64,000 nt of DNA from Camelus bactrianus (taxonomy: Eukaryota; Chordata; Mammalia; Artiodactyla; Camelidae), in contig NC_133550.1 of NCBI RefSeq assembly GCF_048773025.1, positions 11,024,176 to 11,088,175 of the forward strand. Direction: 5' to 3'. Position 1 is the first letter of the stretch, and each line of letters begins with the position of its first letter. The position numbers and the translations under genes are program-made. This document shows positions 22,391 through 35,344 of the stretch, in pieces. A model generated the notes under the pieces. That model did no database searches, was not told the origin of the DNA, and saw only the letters and a list, made by a program, of their open reading frames with translations.

Positions 22391-22859
22391 TGCCACTACT
22401 TTGAAAAACTAAGTATATATAATGCAAACTCCTTTTAGTGGTCCCAAGGCATCCTGGACAAAATGGATCACTTTCTCTCTTGGTCTGGATAAGCGTGAAG
22501 GGAAGGGGCATGGTGGCTGGTGTTCAGTGGGAGCAACGATGACCAGGTTCTACAGCTGTTACCAAGTCACCTCAGTTGTTTTAAAAAAGTGTACTTTCTT
22601 GCTGTAAACCTATCCCCGTAAAAGGCAAGACTCTAAAATCCAAGAGAGAAAATCTGCTCATTAAAGAGCCTCACAAAGCTGTTTTTTTTTTATAAGTGAC
22701 TCCAAGTTGAAAACTCTCTTGAAGGTTTTATGATGATGAATTGACACAGATTCAGCCATTTCTGCTCTGGGTTCAACACCATTGCATGTTGAGCTTTACT
22801 TAAATCCTTCATGCTGAAGTTCAAATTCATTTTATTATGTTGCTGCCACTGAAGGTCCT
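22391..22859. other. Unassigned intron 1 sequence
   Basis: No gene or repeat family recognised. Confidence 0.5.
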
Positions 22860-23090
22860 CCTCTACCTTCTCTTTTCCAAATCAGACCATCTTTGCTTGT
22901 ACTTCCCCCCTGCCCCACACCCCTCTGAACTCTACACAAAACACTGATTATACTGTGCATGTTACAACTTACTGTTCTTATTTGAATGCATGCCTGGCCC
23001 CCTTTATGAGGGTTTCACCAGGGCAGGCATGCACCCAGCAACTCACTGCATAAACAAAGTGTTTACGTAATGACTAGCGACTAGACACAC
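22860..23090 (+). mobile_element. L2 LINE 3' fragment
   Basis: 'ctctgaactctacacaaaac', 'ggtttcaccagggcaggcat', 'aacaaagtgtttacgtaatg' parallel L2 3' text. Confidence 0.55.
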
Positions 23091-23645
23091 TCTCATCCAT
23101 TTGTCACGAGTCTTCAGACTCCTTTTTTTTTTTTTTTTGCTTTCATTTGACCTATCTTTAAAAATAAGTCTCAGTACACATTTGCTGTAGATCTCCAAGT
23201 AGACCATTATCCTCATGGAAAATAATTATTAATCTTTTAAATTAATTTTTATAATAAAGAATACAATAATCAGCAAATTCATGAGTTCCCACATTTTAGA
23301 AAAACTTTTACTCCTCCAAAGTTATGTCACATATTCAGATATCACAGATAGAAACAGTTCTGTGATTTTCTTCCTTCATCAGGTATTAAGCACAACAGAT
23401 CCTAATGGATAGATTTAATTACATTCATCAATAGTCTTTGCAGAATCTTTTATACGGCATTCACCAGGGCACTGTTATTCCAGAGTTTGGATCATATCAA
23501 CTGTCTTCTGGTAATTAAAATGATGTAAAGAATGAGGAGAAACAAACCACATTTCATATGTGAAGCCACATTATCATAAAATGAGTGATGTTTTAAATAA
23601 AGTGCCATTTATTGTGTAAGCATGAAAAGTAATGATTCTCTAAAG

Positions 23646-23832
23646 CAGTGTTTCTCAATCTTCTCACTACTGCTTCCCTAAGAAGAAAAATTAAATATTA
23701 AGGAAAAAGAATTTTCAGGAAGAACTGTGCTTTGGAAGGCCACAAACCAATGTAACATCCAGATCGTTTCTGCCTCCCAAGAACCCACTTTTGCACACTT
23801 GGGGGTTTATCACCACCACTGAGAATGCACGC
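23646..23832 (+). mobile_element. hAT-Charlie-type DNA transposon
   Basis: Left end CAGTGTTTCTCAAT; the right end read in reverse (gcgtgcattctcag) is similar, so the ends are inverted repeats. Internal 'cttgggggtttatcaccac' fits. Flanks ctctaaag and ctataaaa may be an 8-bp target duplication. Non-autonomous, 187 bases; exact family not settled. Confidence 0.6.
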
Positions 23833-25949
23833 TATAAAAGATTAACCAGTGTGTTTTCATACTAAAAAAGCTCAAAGTTTGGGCAAATATAACATGTTCC
23901 ATATATTAAACACATGTCACAGTGACGGCATCCCTGAACATTTTCAATACACTCCCATGTTCTTCAAGGCCCACTTAAAACCACTTGAAAAAACACTCTC
24001 CCAGTTCTTTCAGCTTGCCCCAGAGAACCTCTGCCATTGATTTTCTGATCCTTTCAGGGGCTACCAGAGACCACCTTGTATTATAACCACATACTCAGGA
24101 ATCTTCCTACCCTATTAAACTTGACAAGAGCCCAATGAGTAAGAACTCAGCACTATTCATCTTTGTGCTTCCCCCAGGATGTGGCTCAGAGATTGGTAGG
24201 TAGGTACAAAGGGACGTTATGGTTATTAGAGGCACCGATGGAGACTGGCAGCCCCTTTTCCTGGAGCTTCCTACGCAGCTGGCTATCTTGTGCTCATTCA
24301 TCAGCCCTGGGGTGGGTAACTGTGAAGTGGGTGAGTTTTTTTATTGTTGTTGTTCATTTTTCTTAACTGACTACACGACCTCCCCTGCAGAAGCCGGCAT
24401 TTCAGAACCCACCTGCGGATAATGCCATCTCCCTCCCCCGCTGCCCTCCTCCCTCTGGGCCATCTCTACAGCTTCCAGCCAGGTCTGCCTACCCTTCAAA
24501 AGCTGGCCCCTGATTTTGCTGGTCTTATTCTGTTCTGTGTCTCTCAACTGCAAGGAAAAATGAAATCTTCTTAATAAGGTCTTACACAAATAAAGGGATT
24601 GGGGTAAAAATTACTAGGTTCATACATAATGCTTGTTGACGGTTTTACTGCCCAGCAGTGACACCTTTATAATTTAAGTGCTTTGGTAAAATCGATAACC
24701 CTCACCCTCTGCCTGACAGGGAAGATGAATAGTAAAGGGGCACAAAACATTCTTTTCATTAACAGAACTTCAAGGAGAAAATAGTTTAAAGGCCAGTTTA
24801 AGGCTTTCCTATCTTCCTTGATTCTAATCTTCATGCAGAAAATGGTATCATTAATTTTTCATTATTTGCTTCAAATTATATACAAACACAAATTAGCCAA
24901 AATCCTATAAAATCAAAAGCTAAGTCAGTAGCAATAAGCTGATAAGTACCATAGAGGGAAACACATCCCTGGAAGAGATACTGGAGGTGTCTCTCAAGGA
25001 AGTGACTCAATTAGGAAACAAGCCTCCAGGAAGCATGTGATCTTGACTTGCAGCAGCTCCTCAACAACATTCATCCAGAAGACGCAGGGGGAAGAGTGTA
25101 TAAAGAGCGAGGTCAGATCTCTAAACACATGCAGGGCACAGTCTCACAGCCAGCTACGCAATCAGGCATGTGTTCACATGTCTATCCCTCCTCCCGCTCT
25201 GGAGGTAAACCAAGACCCTTGAACTTCTATTTTCAAAATGAACCCTGCAATGACTTGCATTTTAAACAGCGTGATGCATTATCGTTAATAACAGCACTGG
25301 CCACACCTTGGAGGAAGTGAACTGTCTCTGCAAATGACAGAAAATGATCCTTTTGCAACTGCAGCTAGTAATCTAAGCCCTGAATAGCTGCTCACTCCCA
25401 TCGTTAGCCAAGTAAAGGCCTCATTCCTCCTCCAAATTTGCACTGCTCACTGTCTTACGCAACAATCACAGATGCAAAGCCTTCAACACTTTGCATTAAA
25501 TTTTTTTTAAAATTTAAAACTGAAGTTTTAGGAAGTCACCTGAATAAAGAGTAACAAAGTTGTCACCTGACACCCAAGCTTGGCACCAGGCCCACCACCT
25601 CCATCTTGACTCTGAAGACCTTCTTTCTGGCCAGGATTTCTCAATAGGCTTCTCTGTCACTTCTTAAATGACATTCAAAACTCAAAAGCACAGATTTAAA
25701 AAGGAATAAAACATGTGCTAACAGAGATCTCCATAAACACAGGAGGCGAAAAGAATGCAAGTATGTGTTGGTCCTTTGGGAGATGAGATGGGGCGGGGGA
25801 AAGGAACTCTCGATGGGAACCTTTGAAAGTATTCCTTACAAGGCTAAAAACCTTGATAAATATTCAGCATAAAAAAAACAGGAAGCTAACAAAACAGGCA
25901 CACAGTTCAATGTCACTTAAATGGACAATGGTGGAAATTGGAGCTGGGG
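23833..25949. other. Mostly unassigned intron 1 sequence
   Basis: 23930-24190 has weak L2 character ('gttcttcaaggcccacttaa', 'actcagcactattcatcttt'). The rest shows no gene or repeat. An overlapping frame set at 25037-25320 is unrecognised. Confidence 0.4.
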
Positions 25950-26110
25950 CGTTGGAAATGATTTGAGTGAACTGCTTCAATTTTCAGATGAGGAAACTGA
26001 ATTACACACAGAAAATTGTCCAAGTTGTTCAAGGTGCCCTGGCCATAACCCTGATTATGAAATACTGAATCCCTATCTAATGCGGCTCCAACAACTCACT
26101 GTTGAAACAT
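25950..26110 (-). mobile_element. MIR-like SINE
   Basis: 'ttttcagatgaggaaactga' followed by 'cacagaaaattgtccaagtt' is reverse MIR core; the remainder is diverged. Confidence 0.55.
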
Positions 26111-26369
26111 TTGGCAGGCTTCACGCTCCTTCAAAGCATGAAGGTTACACTTAAAACAAGACCACAACCCTTGCTTCTAAAGGACTATGTTCTGACATCC
26201 CCATCTCCAATTCACAGCAATCTGAATTGTTGGTAAGTTTCCGGGCCAGCAAATGTGAACACAGAGGTGAGAAAATGGAACTGCATCACCTCTTCTGGTG
26301 ATCTAGTGTTTCACCATTTACCCAGCCCCTCCACTTGCATCTTTTCAATGAACACTGCAACACCCTGCA

Positions 26370-26470
26370 AAACCGGAAGAGTAGGCATGACACCTGTTTT
26401 TTCCAGATAAGAAAACTGAGTCTCGGGTCTGCCAAATCACAACAAAATACAGCATGATGAAGATGACAGT
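26370..26470 (-). mobile_element. MIR-like fragment
   Basis: 'ttccagataagaaaactgag' is a reverse MIR core phrase; little else is left. Confidence 0.45.
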
Positions 26471-26559
26471 AGAAACTTACTAAGACAGGCAGTGAGGCTT
26501 GTGAAGAACAGCAACAATTTAAAAATCAAAGTAGATTAGGCTAAAAATCCCACTTGCCC

Positions 26560-26712
26560 CTTATGAGCAAAATAAACGATGAATCTCATGCCTCTCCTCT
26601 GTGAATTGGGGCTACCATAACTGCCTTCTTTCTGGACTTTCATAAGGATTAGACAGAACTTTTGCTAAGTGCCCAGGACAGCAGCATCTCTCACTGAACA
26701 CCTGCTATCCTT
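26560..26712 (+). mobile_element. MIR SINE fragment
   Basis: 'cctcctctgtgaattggggc'-like text, 'cataaggattagacagaact' and 'gctaagtgcccaggacagca' follow the MIR 3' half. Confidence 0.6.
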
Positions 26713-28072
26713 ATGAAACATTAAAATGAAACATTCTAACAAATTACGAGTTTCAGGTCATGGAAACTGTGATTAGATCATGTAACTTTCATTTAAACTA
26801 CAACTCTTCAGCCCTGGAGCTGACAGCAGCTGACCAGCCACAGCTAAGGTTTGTTGCCTCCCCTTCTCTATTTGTGAAATTGTTTCTTGCTGTGTTGACT
26901 TTGTGACTGCTTGCTATGAGCTGTCTTCTCCTCCCTGGGGCATTTGTGTATCCAAACGCATGTCTTATGACTCTCCATTTCACTCCGGATAGTAGCTGTT
27001 TTATTTCCAGAAGAGAAACCATATGGTTGTAGCAAGAGGCAGATGAGGAAGTGAACTCTCACTGCTAAGACTTTTAGAAGGCAAGTTTCATTCTCCTTAG
27101 AGGAGGGCACAGACCCAAATGCTTCCTGGCCCAGAAGGTTACGTTGAGGACATGGTGGTACTTGCAGCAAAATGAGGAGTATGTGTCCCACAAAAAGCGG
27201 GCAGCCTGAAGCCAGTTCCAGCTGGTTACGGGAATACGGTTCAGTACTGTCAAATTGCCTGGCATTTTAAAAGAGGCCAAGAATCTATATTATGGAAAAT
27301 TTCTAGATTTTGACAACACTGTGTGAGCCAAATAAAATACGCTTATGAGCAAGTGGGGTCCATGGTTCACCAACATTTCTAATTGTTGCCTTCAAGCCTT
27401 CTGAGATATACCAAACTACAGAGAAACTCTGCTCTGAAGTTTCCTACCTGGAAAGGTGATCAGAAAGCAAAGATCATGAAAGGCTTGGCGCGTAAGCTGC
27501 TGAGATAAAAAGGAGGAAATCTTAAAAAGAATCCACTGGAAATCAGGCAGACCAAGAAATCAGGGGTTAGGATGTAAGACGACTGCTGGCCACGCATGCT
27601 GCCCCCACAAGAGGCGGGAGGTCTCGCGGTCAGAGGATGACAGTGACGAGAAGATGGGGAGAGTTATTCGTTGGAAGACAAGACCTTCGAGAGAGGTTTC
27701 TGCACAAAAGCACAGATATAAGGGCTTCCAACTACAAGAGTAAACGTGAATGATGGTATGAAGACTTCTGAGCCCTACCCAAGACTTCAAGGCTTTCAGA
27801 TACCTGAGTGACGATGATCTTTAGCCCTCTACCAAAGACATTTTCATGAAACAATGTATGCCTTTTAAAATGTCATTTCTGTGAGGGCAAAATTAAAAAG
27901 AACTTAGAATAAAAAGAAAAGTAAAAAACCTTAGCCAGCTTGATATACAGCTTCTGTAAATATGTACAGACGCTACCTTCCCTGATGAAATAAATCTAGT
28001 GGCAGTAAAGAAAGCCAGCCCCAGCAGTATTTTCTTTAGAAACATCTGACTCATGAAATAGTTAACTTTAGA
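26713..28072. other. Unassigned intron 1 sequence
   Basis: Several 60-107 codon minus-strand frames (26800-27280) have no recognised domain and no clear splice sites. Nothing else seen. Confidence 0.45.
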
Positions 28073-28084
28073 AAGTGTGCTGAG

Positions 28085-29414
28085 CTACATGTGAAAGAAT
28101 GAAATTAGAACATTCTCTAACACCGTATACAAAAATAAACTCAAAATGGATTAGAGACATAAATGTAAGACCAGATACTATAAAAATCCTACAGGAAAAC
28201 ATAGGCAGAACACTCTTTGATACAAGTTGCAGCAATATTTTTTTTGAACCAGCGCCTAGAGTAATGGCAGTAAAAGCAAAAATAAACAAATGGGACCTAA
28301 TCAAACTTGAAAGCTTTTGCACGGCAAAGAAAACCATAAACAAAATGAAAAGACAACCTGTGGAATGGGAGAAAATATTTGCAAATGATGTGACCAACAA
28401 AGAATTCACTTCCAAAATATACAAACAGCTCATACAAGCTCAATATCAAAAAAACAAACAATCCAATTAAAAAAATGGGCAGAAGACCTAGAGATTTCTC
28501 CAAAGAAGACATTCAGTTGGCCAACAAACACACAAAAAGATGCTTAACATTGTTAATTATTAAAGAAATACAAATCAAAATTACAGTGAGGTATCACCTC
28601 ACACCGGTCAGAATGGTCATCAACAAAAGGTCTACAAATAATAAATGCTGGAAAGAGCATGGAGAAGAGAACCCTCCTACACTGCTGGTGGGACTGTAAA
28701 TTGGTGCAGCCACTATGGAGAACAGTATAGAGGTTCCTTTAAAAACTAAAAATAGAGTTACCATATGATCCAGCAATCTTACTCCCGGGCATATAACCAG
28801 AAAAGACAAAAAACTCTATTTTGAAAAGATACATGCACCCTAATGTTCACAGCAGGACTACTTACAACAGTCAAGACATGGAAGTAATCTAAATGTCCAT
28901 CAACAGATGACTGGATAAAGAAGATGTGGTACACATACAATGGAATATTACTCAGCCATAAAAAAAGAATGAAATAATGCCATTTGCAGCAACATGGATG
29001 GACCTAGACATTATCATACTAAGGGAAGTAAGTCAGACAAAGACAAATGTCATATGATATCACTTATATGTGGAATCTAAAAAAATAATACAAATGAACT
29101 TATTTATAAAACAGAAACAGATTCACAGACATAGAAAACAAACTTACGGTTACCCAAGGGGAAAGAGTGGGGGATAAATTAGGAGTTTGGGATTAACAGA
29201 TACACACTACTATATATAAAGTAGATAAACAACAAGGACCTACTGTATAGCAGAGAACTATATTCAATATCTTGTAATAACCTATAATGGGAAAGAATCT
29301 GGAAAATAATATATATATATATATACACACACAAACACATACACTGAATCACTTTGCTGTACACCTTTAACTTACACAACACTGTAAATAAACTATACTT
29401 CAATTTAAAAAATG
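28085..29414 (+). mobile_element. L1 LINE, ORF2 C-terminus and 3' UTR, with clean target duplications
   Basis: A 1,330-base 5'-truncated L1. The first 370 bases translate to the ORF2 C-terminal region (WIRDINVRPDTIKILQENIG, then FCTAKKTINKMKRQPVEWEK). Later come 'aacatggatggacctagaca' and 'ctactgtatagcagagaact', with the tail ending 'actatacttcaat'. An AT/AC simple run lies at 29307-29333. Perfect 12-mers AAGTGTGCTGAG sit at 28073-28084 and 29415-29426. This suggests a fairly recent insertion, antisense to PPM1H. Confidence 0.95.
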
Positions 29415-29426
29415 AAGTGTGCTGAG

Positions 29427-30315
29427 AATAGCCATTAATCAGAGATTTCCATCATTCTCTCTATAGGCAGAGATAGAAAGCACCAATCTACCATTTCAGT
29501 TTAATTTAACATACATCATTTCAATCTTTTGAAAGTGCTTTAGTGAAAATTCAATAGTTTTTTTAATAAAGCTATTTTGTTCTCCAAGGTAGAACAGTAT
29601 TATACAACCCTAAGAATTACTCAAAGCTTTAAATTCATTGAAATTACATTATACAAAATGGGTTCCACCTACAGAGCTATTTAAATAAAAATAATTATGA
29701 CTCCAACCACCCTGTTACTCACATACGTATACTTTATAACCCAAATATTCCTATTCAGAGATACTCATTTAAAACGAGGAGTTTCTAATTCTATGGCTAA
29801 ATTGCTGAGTACATGCATTCAGAGGCAAATTCTCAACTGATTCATTGTCATACTTAAGGAAATGTATTCATTACACAAACATTCTCCAAAGAAAGCAAAC
29901 GTGGAAATGATATTGTCATCCTCTATGAACCCAACGTTAGAAATTTTCAGAATTGCTTGTTGAGTAGAAATTAATGTGGCACTCGGGGACTGCAGCTGCC
30001 GTTGGTACTGCTGCTGTGAGCTGTAGCCTCAGCCGAAATGAAAGGAAAGGGAGAGCTGAGGACTGAGACTTGGGGAAAGAAACAGGTGTAATTTTAAAGC
30101 TGGAAAAGGGGTTAGGAATATTCTCTTCCTGGACAGAGAAAGGAAGCAGAGTCAATAGAAGATGACAAAGGTCATTGCCCAATTAGCCAACAGAATTCAG
30201 GCACTTAAAAATCATTCCCAAAGCTTTTCCCCTAATGAGGCTCCTAAAAAAAGGGCACAAGGGTCTCTTCTTGCTCCATTCATACACATCAACATGACAA
30301 TCTCATTTTCCACAC
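29427..30315. other. Unassigned intron 1 sequence
   Basis: AT-rich, with no gene or repeat recognised. Confidence 0.5.
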
Positions 30316-30508
30316 TCCTCTGGCCAGGGGACATTTGGTGAACTCTGGAGACATTCTGGTTGTAGCAACCAGGTAAGGGGATGTGCTTCTGGCATCTAAT
30401 GCGAGAGGCCTGAGATGCTGTTAAGCGTCGTGCAATTCACAGGACAGCTCCCCACAACAAATAACTACCCTGCCCAAAACATCAATAGTGCCAAGGTTCC
30501 AAAACCTG
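30316..30508 (+). mobile_element. MER20 hAT-Charlie DNA transposon
   Basis: Strong MER20 match: 'ccaggggacatttggtgaac', 'tgcttctggcatctaatgcg', 'cacaggacagctccccacaa', 'aacatcaatagtgccaaggt'. 193 bases, non-autonomous. MER20 copies are known to act as enhancers in some mammalian tissues, notably endometrium; activity here is unknown. Confidence 0.85.
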
Positions 30509-31499
30509 GGTCTAGAGGCAACAAAAGGCAGACACTTCTACAGAGCAAATTTGCCTTAAGAAAATTGGCTATGGCATTGCTGTTAAAGCATGGCACATGA
30601 TAAGGACCAATGCTGGTTAAAGAAAAAAAAAAAATCCAGAACAGGCATTACACTTGAAGAAATAAGATAATGCAAACCGAGAGTGTCTGGCCACTCAACT
30701 AACGGCCTCACACACACTGCCAGGATCTGGGGTCAACACCTGATTTTATCTGGTGGGGTGTGCTGCTCAGAACTTGTGCAATGATATTTAGCAACATTCT
30801 TCTTTCCGTTTAGATCAACACATTTATATTTTATTATGTAATAAGAAAATATACTTAGAATTATATGAAAACTTTTTTCTTATTGAAATTCAGGTAGGAA
30901 AATTAATTTTGAAGATTTAACCCTCTCCTTAGCCCTTAACCCTCTTATTTCTCTATTGAAAAACAATTTCTTAAAGTAACCCTTCTTAAAACCGTAATAG
31001 TGGAACAGATTTCTGTACCCTGGTGCAATATGAGTAAAGTAATTTTGTGTAGTGCTGAGGAATATGCTTTGAATGTGCAACTCAAGGAAGTTAAGCTGAC
31101 AAGAAAGGACACATAGTGGAGTAAACAGTCTCCCTTCCCTACGTGAACTTTGAAAATAATTTCTAAGTCTAAAAAGCCTCAATAGAATATTTTAAGATTT
31201 TTTTTTAACGGGTAAGCTTCCAGATGACGTGAACACTCTTAACAGGAAATCATCAACTTCCATAGCACAAAGTATTTGGCAACATGATGCTTGTGTTTCC
31301 GAAAAACGCCCACTCCTCGTTTAGGTGAAATGGTGTCTCAGCGGAGGAGGCGACGCCCAGCTGACCTGCCAAGCCTCATGCATGACTGTTTTCCCTTTGG
31401 TTCATTTTCTCCAATTAAGATTGCCAGTCACTAGGAAGGGCGACTGAAGAAGCCCCTTCTGACCACATGCCATTGTCTCAGTTTATTTAGGAGCCTGAC
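30509..31499. other. Unassigned intron 1 sequence
   Basis: No gene or repeat recognised. 31320-31440 ('ggtgtctcagcggaggaggc', 'gcatgactgttttccctttg') is non-repeat-like and may be worth a conservation check. Confidence 0.45.
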
Positions 31500-31870
31500 A
31501 AGGTCAGGTCCCAGCCCTTCAAGAGGGCTTCACCCAGCCTAGTCTGTTCCCCAGGATGACTGCTCTGCCAAGCCAGCTGGCCTCCAACCTTCCCACAGAT
31601 CGCCAGCCTGAGACACACTTACTCACGCGGCTCCTCTCCCCCACCCCTCCCACGTACAGAGCCCTCCCCTCTGCTGGTGATCTAGTCCAATCCCACATGG
31701 CCTTTAGGATTCTGCTTCTAGTTTTAACCTCCCTCCTCCCAAACCTTCCCACGTGGCTCTCACCCTCCTCTGAATTCCTACTGCAACCTTCTGGATCACT
31801 TAAACTGGAACTTGATCACTTCTTTCCCCTCTGATTGTTAAAGTCCTCACTTCTAACAGGCATCTCTCTC
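31500..31870 (+). mobile_element. Probable L2 LINE 3' fragment
   Basis: Pyrimidine-rich sequence with L2-like order ('cccagcccttcaagagggct', 'gacacacttactcacg', 'gttttaacctccctcctccc'). Diverged. Confidence 0.5.
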
Positions 31871-32363
31871 CACTTAAACATGAAAAAAAAATCTATTTTT
31901 CAGACTCCCTATAAAGTACAGCAAAACACCCAAACTCTTTCTTGATGAGGAGTTGCTGTTTCATGTATAAGGAATTGGAAGAGGGTTGAACCAGGGTGGT
32001 CACAACTACTGGGCCCCAGCTTAGTTTGTAAATCCCCTCAACTTTCTACTCAGCACAAGAGCTTTTTTTCATTACATACTTAAATAAGCCAAAGGTGAAC
32101 TCCCTTCCAAGCAGTCTAGTTATCATATCAGATGGGGTGGTGTGGCAATGAAATACGGGGCTGCTTGGAGGAAGTCAAGAGAAGCCCGTGAAAAGCCTTT
32201 TCTCTTTCTTCTTGGGTCTCTTGATCTCAGCAAGGCTCCCTGACCCAGTCCTTCTGATGTCCTCCTGTCCCACCAGGATGTAAACAACCTGCCTGGTCCC
32301 TCCAGCGCCCTAGTTTGTAGCACTGATTTCGGTACTTCCTGACATGGACCCACTTAACACCTC
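31871..32363. other. Unassigned intron 1 sequence
   Basis: No gene or repeat recognised. Confidence 0.5.
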
Positions 32364-32866
32364 TGATGGTTTCAAAATTTGTCTACAAATTCCTTGACAC
32401 CCGTTCCTTCTGAAGAGTGGAGCCTAATTACCTCCTTCCTGGAGTGAGCAAGACTTAATGACTTTCTTTTAACCTAGAGACGGTGGTGGAAACAATGGCA
32501 TATGAATCGATAATAAAAAGCATCAAAGCAAACTCCTTGCTCGTTGTTTTGGATCATTTGTTCTGGGGAAGCCACGTGCCACATACTGAGGACATGTGGC
32601 AAAGGAGCCGAGGTTTCCTGCTAAAAACTAGCAGTAATTTGCTAGCCATGTGAGCCAGCCTTTTTAGAAATGGGTCTTCTAGTCCCAGTTAAGCCCTCAG
32701 ATAACTTTGGTATCAGCTAGTGTCTGCCTGACCATCTCCTGAGAGACTCAGCCAGGACCACCCAGATCAGCTGCTGTTAGATTCCAGACCCACAGAAACT
32801 GTGTGAGATAATACAGTTTTATTTTAAGCCACTCAGATTGGTGTAATTCGTTGCTCATCGATACAT
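32364..32866 (+). mobile_element. MLT1-type LTR (ERVL-MaLR fossil)
   Basis: Begins 'tgatggtttcaaaatttgtc', has 'agattccagacccacagaaa' and ends 'gttttattttaagccactca', the usual MLT1 end phrase. About 500 bases, a solo LTR, old. Boundaries approximate to a few bases. Antisense to PPM1H. Confidence 0.7.
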
Positions 32867-34509
32867 ACCTGCAGTCTTCTCCTTTCTCTACCCTGCCCCC
32901 AGCACTGAACCCGGGATTCTCACCTGTAAGGGACAAGTTCCTCGGAGACCAGTTTTAACCCGTATTTCCCTGTTCCGCTCTCCCAGCGATCCCTCTGCAG
33001 CCTCAGCGCTGCACAGACAGTGGGTATTCCACAGATGTTTACTCGAAAAACACCTCCAGTTCCAGACTTGCCTGCAGCTCAATCACGACCCAGAAAAATG
33101 CACCAAAAAGCTGAGTCTCCTCGAGTGCTCACAGAACTTATGGCAGAGCACAGTAATTTGTCATCTGCCCCCAATTATGAGGGGTTTATTATTAATATAG
33201 GCTCTGAATTTGGAGCATTCCGTTTGGCTCAGACTTTTAATCTGTCTGTACTAACTGAATGCCAAATCCTAGCTCTCATGCCTTCATCCCGCACGGTGCT
33301 CACATCAGATATGATGTACTATACGTTATGAGTGGTGAAAAATCTGCTTTACACCAGGATCAAGGGACCTTCAAATCTTGTATCCTTAAGCTTTGCCCTT
33401 TGATTATTTTGCCTTCTTATCTACCTCGCTCCTGAGTTTACCTTCCTGCCTTCTCCCGCAGACCCACATTTAGTGCCAAATATAACTCCAGGGAAACAAA
33501 ACATTCTGTGACATCATCATAGCTGTTACAATTACTTTAAACCACCTTCCCCTTCCAGAGAGGTCTTAGGAGTACATTTATCCAACAACGGAAGCAAACG
33601 TTCTCTCGGAATTTGCTTAGGATGTCCGAAGGGCAGCGTCAGAAGCAAGACGGAACGCACTGCTTCTCCCCAGGCTCCAAGAAGCTGGGGTAGTGCGCCC
33701 ACATTATGCCCCGTGTCATTCCAGGGGGTTGGTTCTGTTCTCATTTTGCCATAATGGTTATTCTAACAAGAAATAACAGGACTCCGATGAGGTGAGGAGC
33801 AGGGTAGGTTACCAAAAGTCCGCCTGATTACGCCTTAAACCTTGGCTTGACCTAAACCTGCAGTGTGGTACCAAGGGCCTGAAGGTGGCTTTGGTTTTGG
33901 TTTTGGTTTTTGCCCTAATACCAAGAACAGCTCAAGATCAATCAAATTTCTTGTAAGCCAAATATATGAGACCATGGGTCTCTGCTCAATATATATTCCC
34001 TCAACAGAATCTAGAAATTCAGGCATTCACGATATATTCCCTGTAAGGAACAAGTGACATATGAAATTGTGGAACTTGTGGAACTTGTGGGTCCCAAGCT
34101 GGTGCCTGTTTCCTGCCACTGCCACCAGAGAGGCTCTCCCTGCCCCGTCAGTCAGGCTGAGCTCTCACTGCTTTGGTGGTGAAGGGGAATCCAGGCTAAG
34201 AGGCCACAGTCACACCTCCACCACCCCTGTTCCCAAATAAAAATCCCACAGCTGAATTTTAAAAACTGAGTCGGTGTCCACTCAACACTAACTTACTGTT
34301 GTGCAATGTTCACTGTTTCTGTAATGACTAACCTCAGCAGATAATGAGCTTGCAATTTAACTTTTGCTTTTAAACATTACCCTGTACAGTGCGTGTATTA
34401 CCAGGAAGAGATGCAATACTGGAGCTATGGGAAGTGGAAATGGGGAAAAGAATGGCTCCAGAGATGATTTAAAAAGTAGCAGCAGCACATGCACGAGCTC
34501 CCACACTGG
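32867..34509. other. Unassigned intron 1 sequence
   Basis: A 103-codon frame at 33020-33331 has no recognised domain. Small tandem repeats: GGTTTT units at about 33890-33911, and gtggaactt repeated near 34070-34090. Confidence 0.45.
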
Positions 34510-34725
34510 CAAACGCCAGGCAAGTGCTCTCTGTGCATTTCCGTGCACCGCCCACAACGTCCAGTGAGTTCCTGATGAGACTCCATTTCTCACTTAGAGA
34601 GCTGAGGCCGCATGAGCCCGAAAAACCTGCCCAGGACTGCAGAGGGAAAAACAGCAAAATCTGGATCAAAGCCAGATGTGAATGCCTCCCAGCCCCAGTC
34701 TTAATCACTCACTGTATCTTGACCA
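34510..34725 (-). mobile_element. MIR SINE
   Basis: Reverse MIR: 'gatgagactccatttctcac', 'aaaacctgcccaggactgca', 'aatctggatcaaagccag', 'cccagtcttaatcactca'. Confidence 0.65.
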
Positions 34726-35029
34726 CCTACCACCGCTGCCAAAGGTCCCACAGAACAATGTGACCCGTGTCCCCACTGCATCTTGAAGCACACCGACTTT
34801 ACCCACGCCGTCACCACTACAGTCTGTTTGGCTGTAGATGTTATGAACAAGGGTACGGAGCACAGTGAAACAAAAATAACCATCTTCCTAGTGCCCCTCC
34901 TGATGTTTTCACACTATTTACATTGAATCACCTATTTTTAGTATATTACAAATAATGTTTTGGCAGTTTTCCTAAAGTCACACTTTTAAAATATTTTACT
35001 TTCAACAGTGGTAACAAGACATTTATTTG

Positions 35030-35235
35030 GCGACTCATGCCAAAATTTGTTCTAAATGCTTTACACAGATTACCTCAAAGTGGCATGTAATATCAATGGT
35101 CCCATTTCATACACATGCAAATTAGGCACAGAGACACTGGGTACCTTTGCAAGGTCACAGAGTAACAGAGGCAGGATCTGAATGCAGACGCTGCGACTCC
35201 AGAGTCCACATCTTAACCACTAACCACACTCCTCT
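35030..35235 (-). mobile_element. MIR SINE
   Basis: Clear reverse MIR: 'aaatgctttacacagattac', 'cacagagacactgggtacct', 'caaggtcacagagtaacaga', 'ggatctgaatgcagacgctg', 'cttaaccactaaccac'. Confidence 0.9.
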
Positions 35236-35344
35236 CCGCAGCATGGTTAGCTCCTTTCCGACACCCGTCCTCAACACCCTCCGCAACAACCACCCCATGA
35301 AAGAGCTCTCTGGGGATATTCTAACTTAAAACAGAAATGTGACA

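Noticed and set aside
28099-28470. 123-codon open frame
   Set aside because: It is the L1 ORF2 C-terminal fragment, not a host gene.
33020-33331. 103-codon frame considered as an exon or pseudogene
   Set aside because: No family recognised and no acceptor/donor pair in frame.
33888-33911. GGTTTT units resembling a ciliate telomere repeat
   Set aside because: Only about four units; ordinary short microsatellite.
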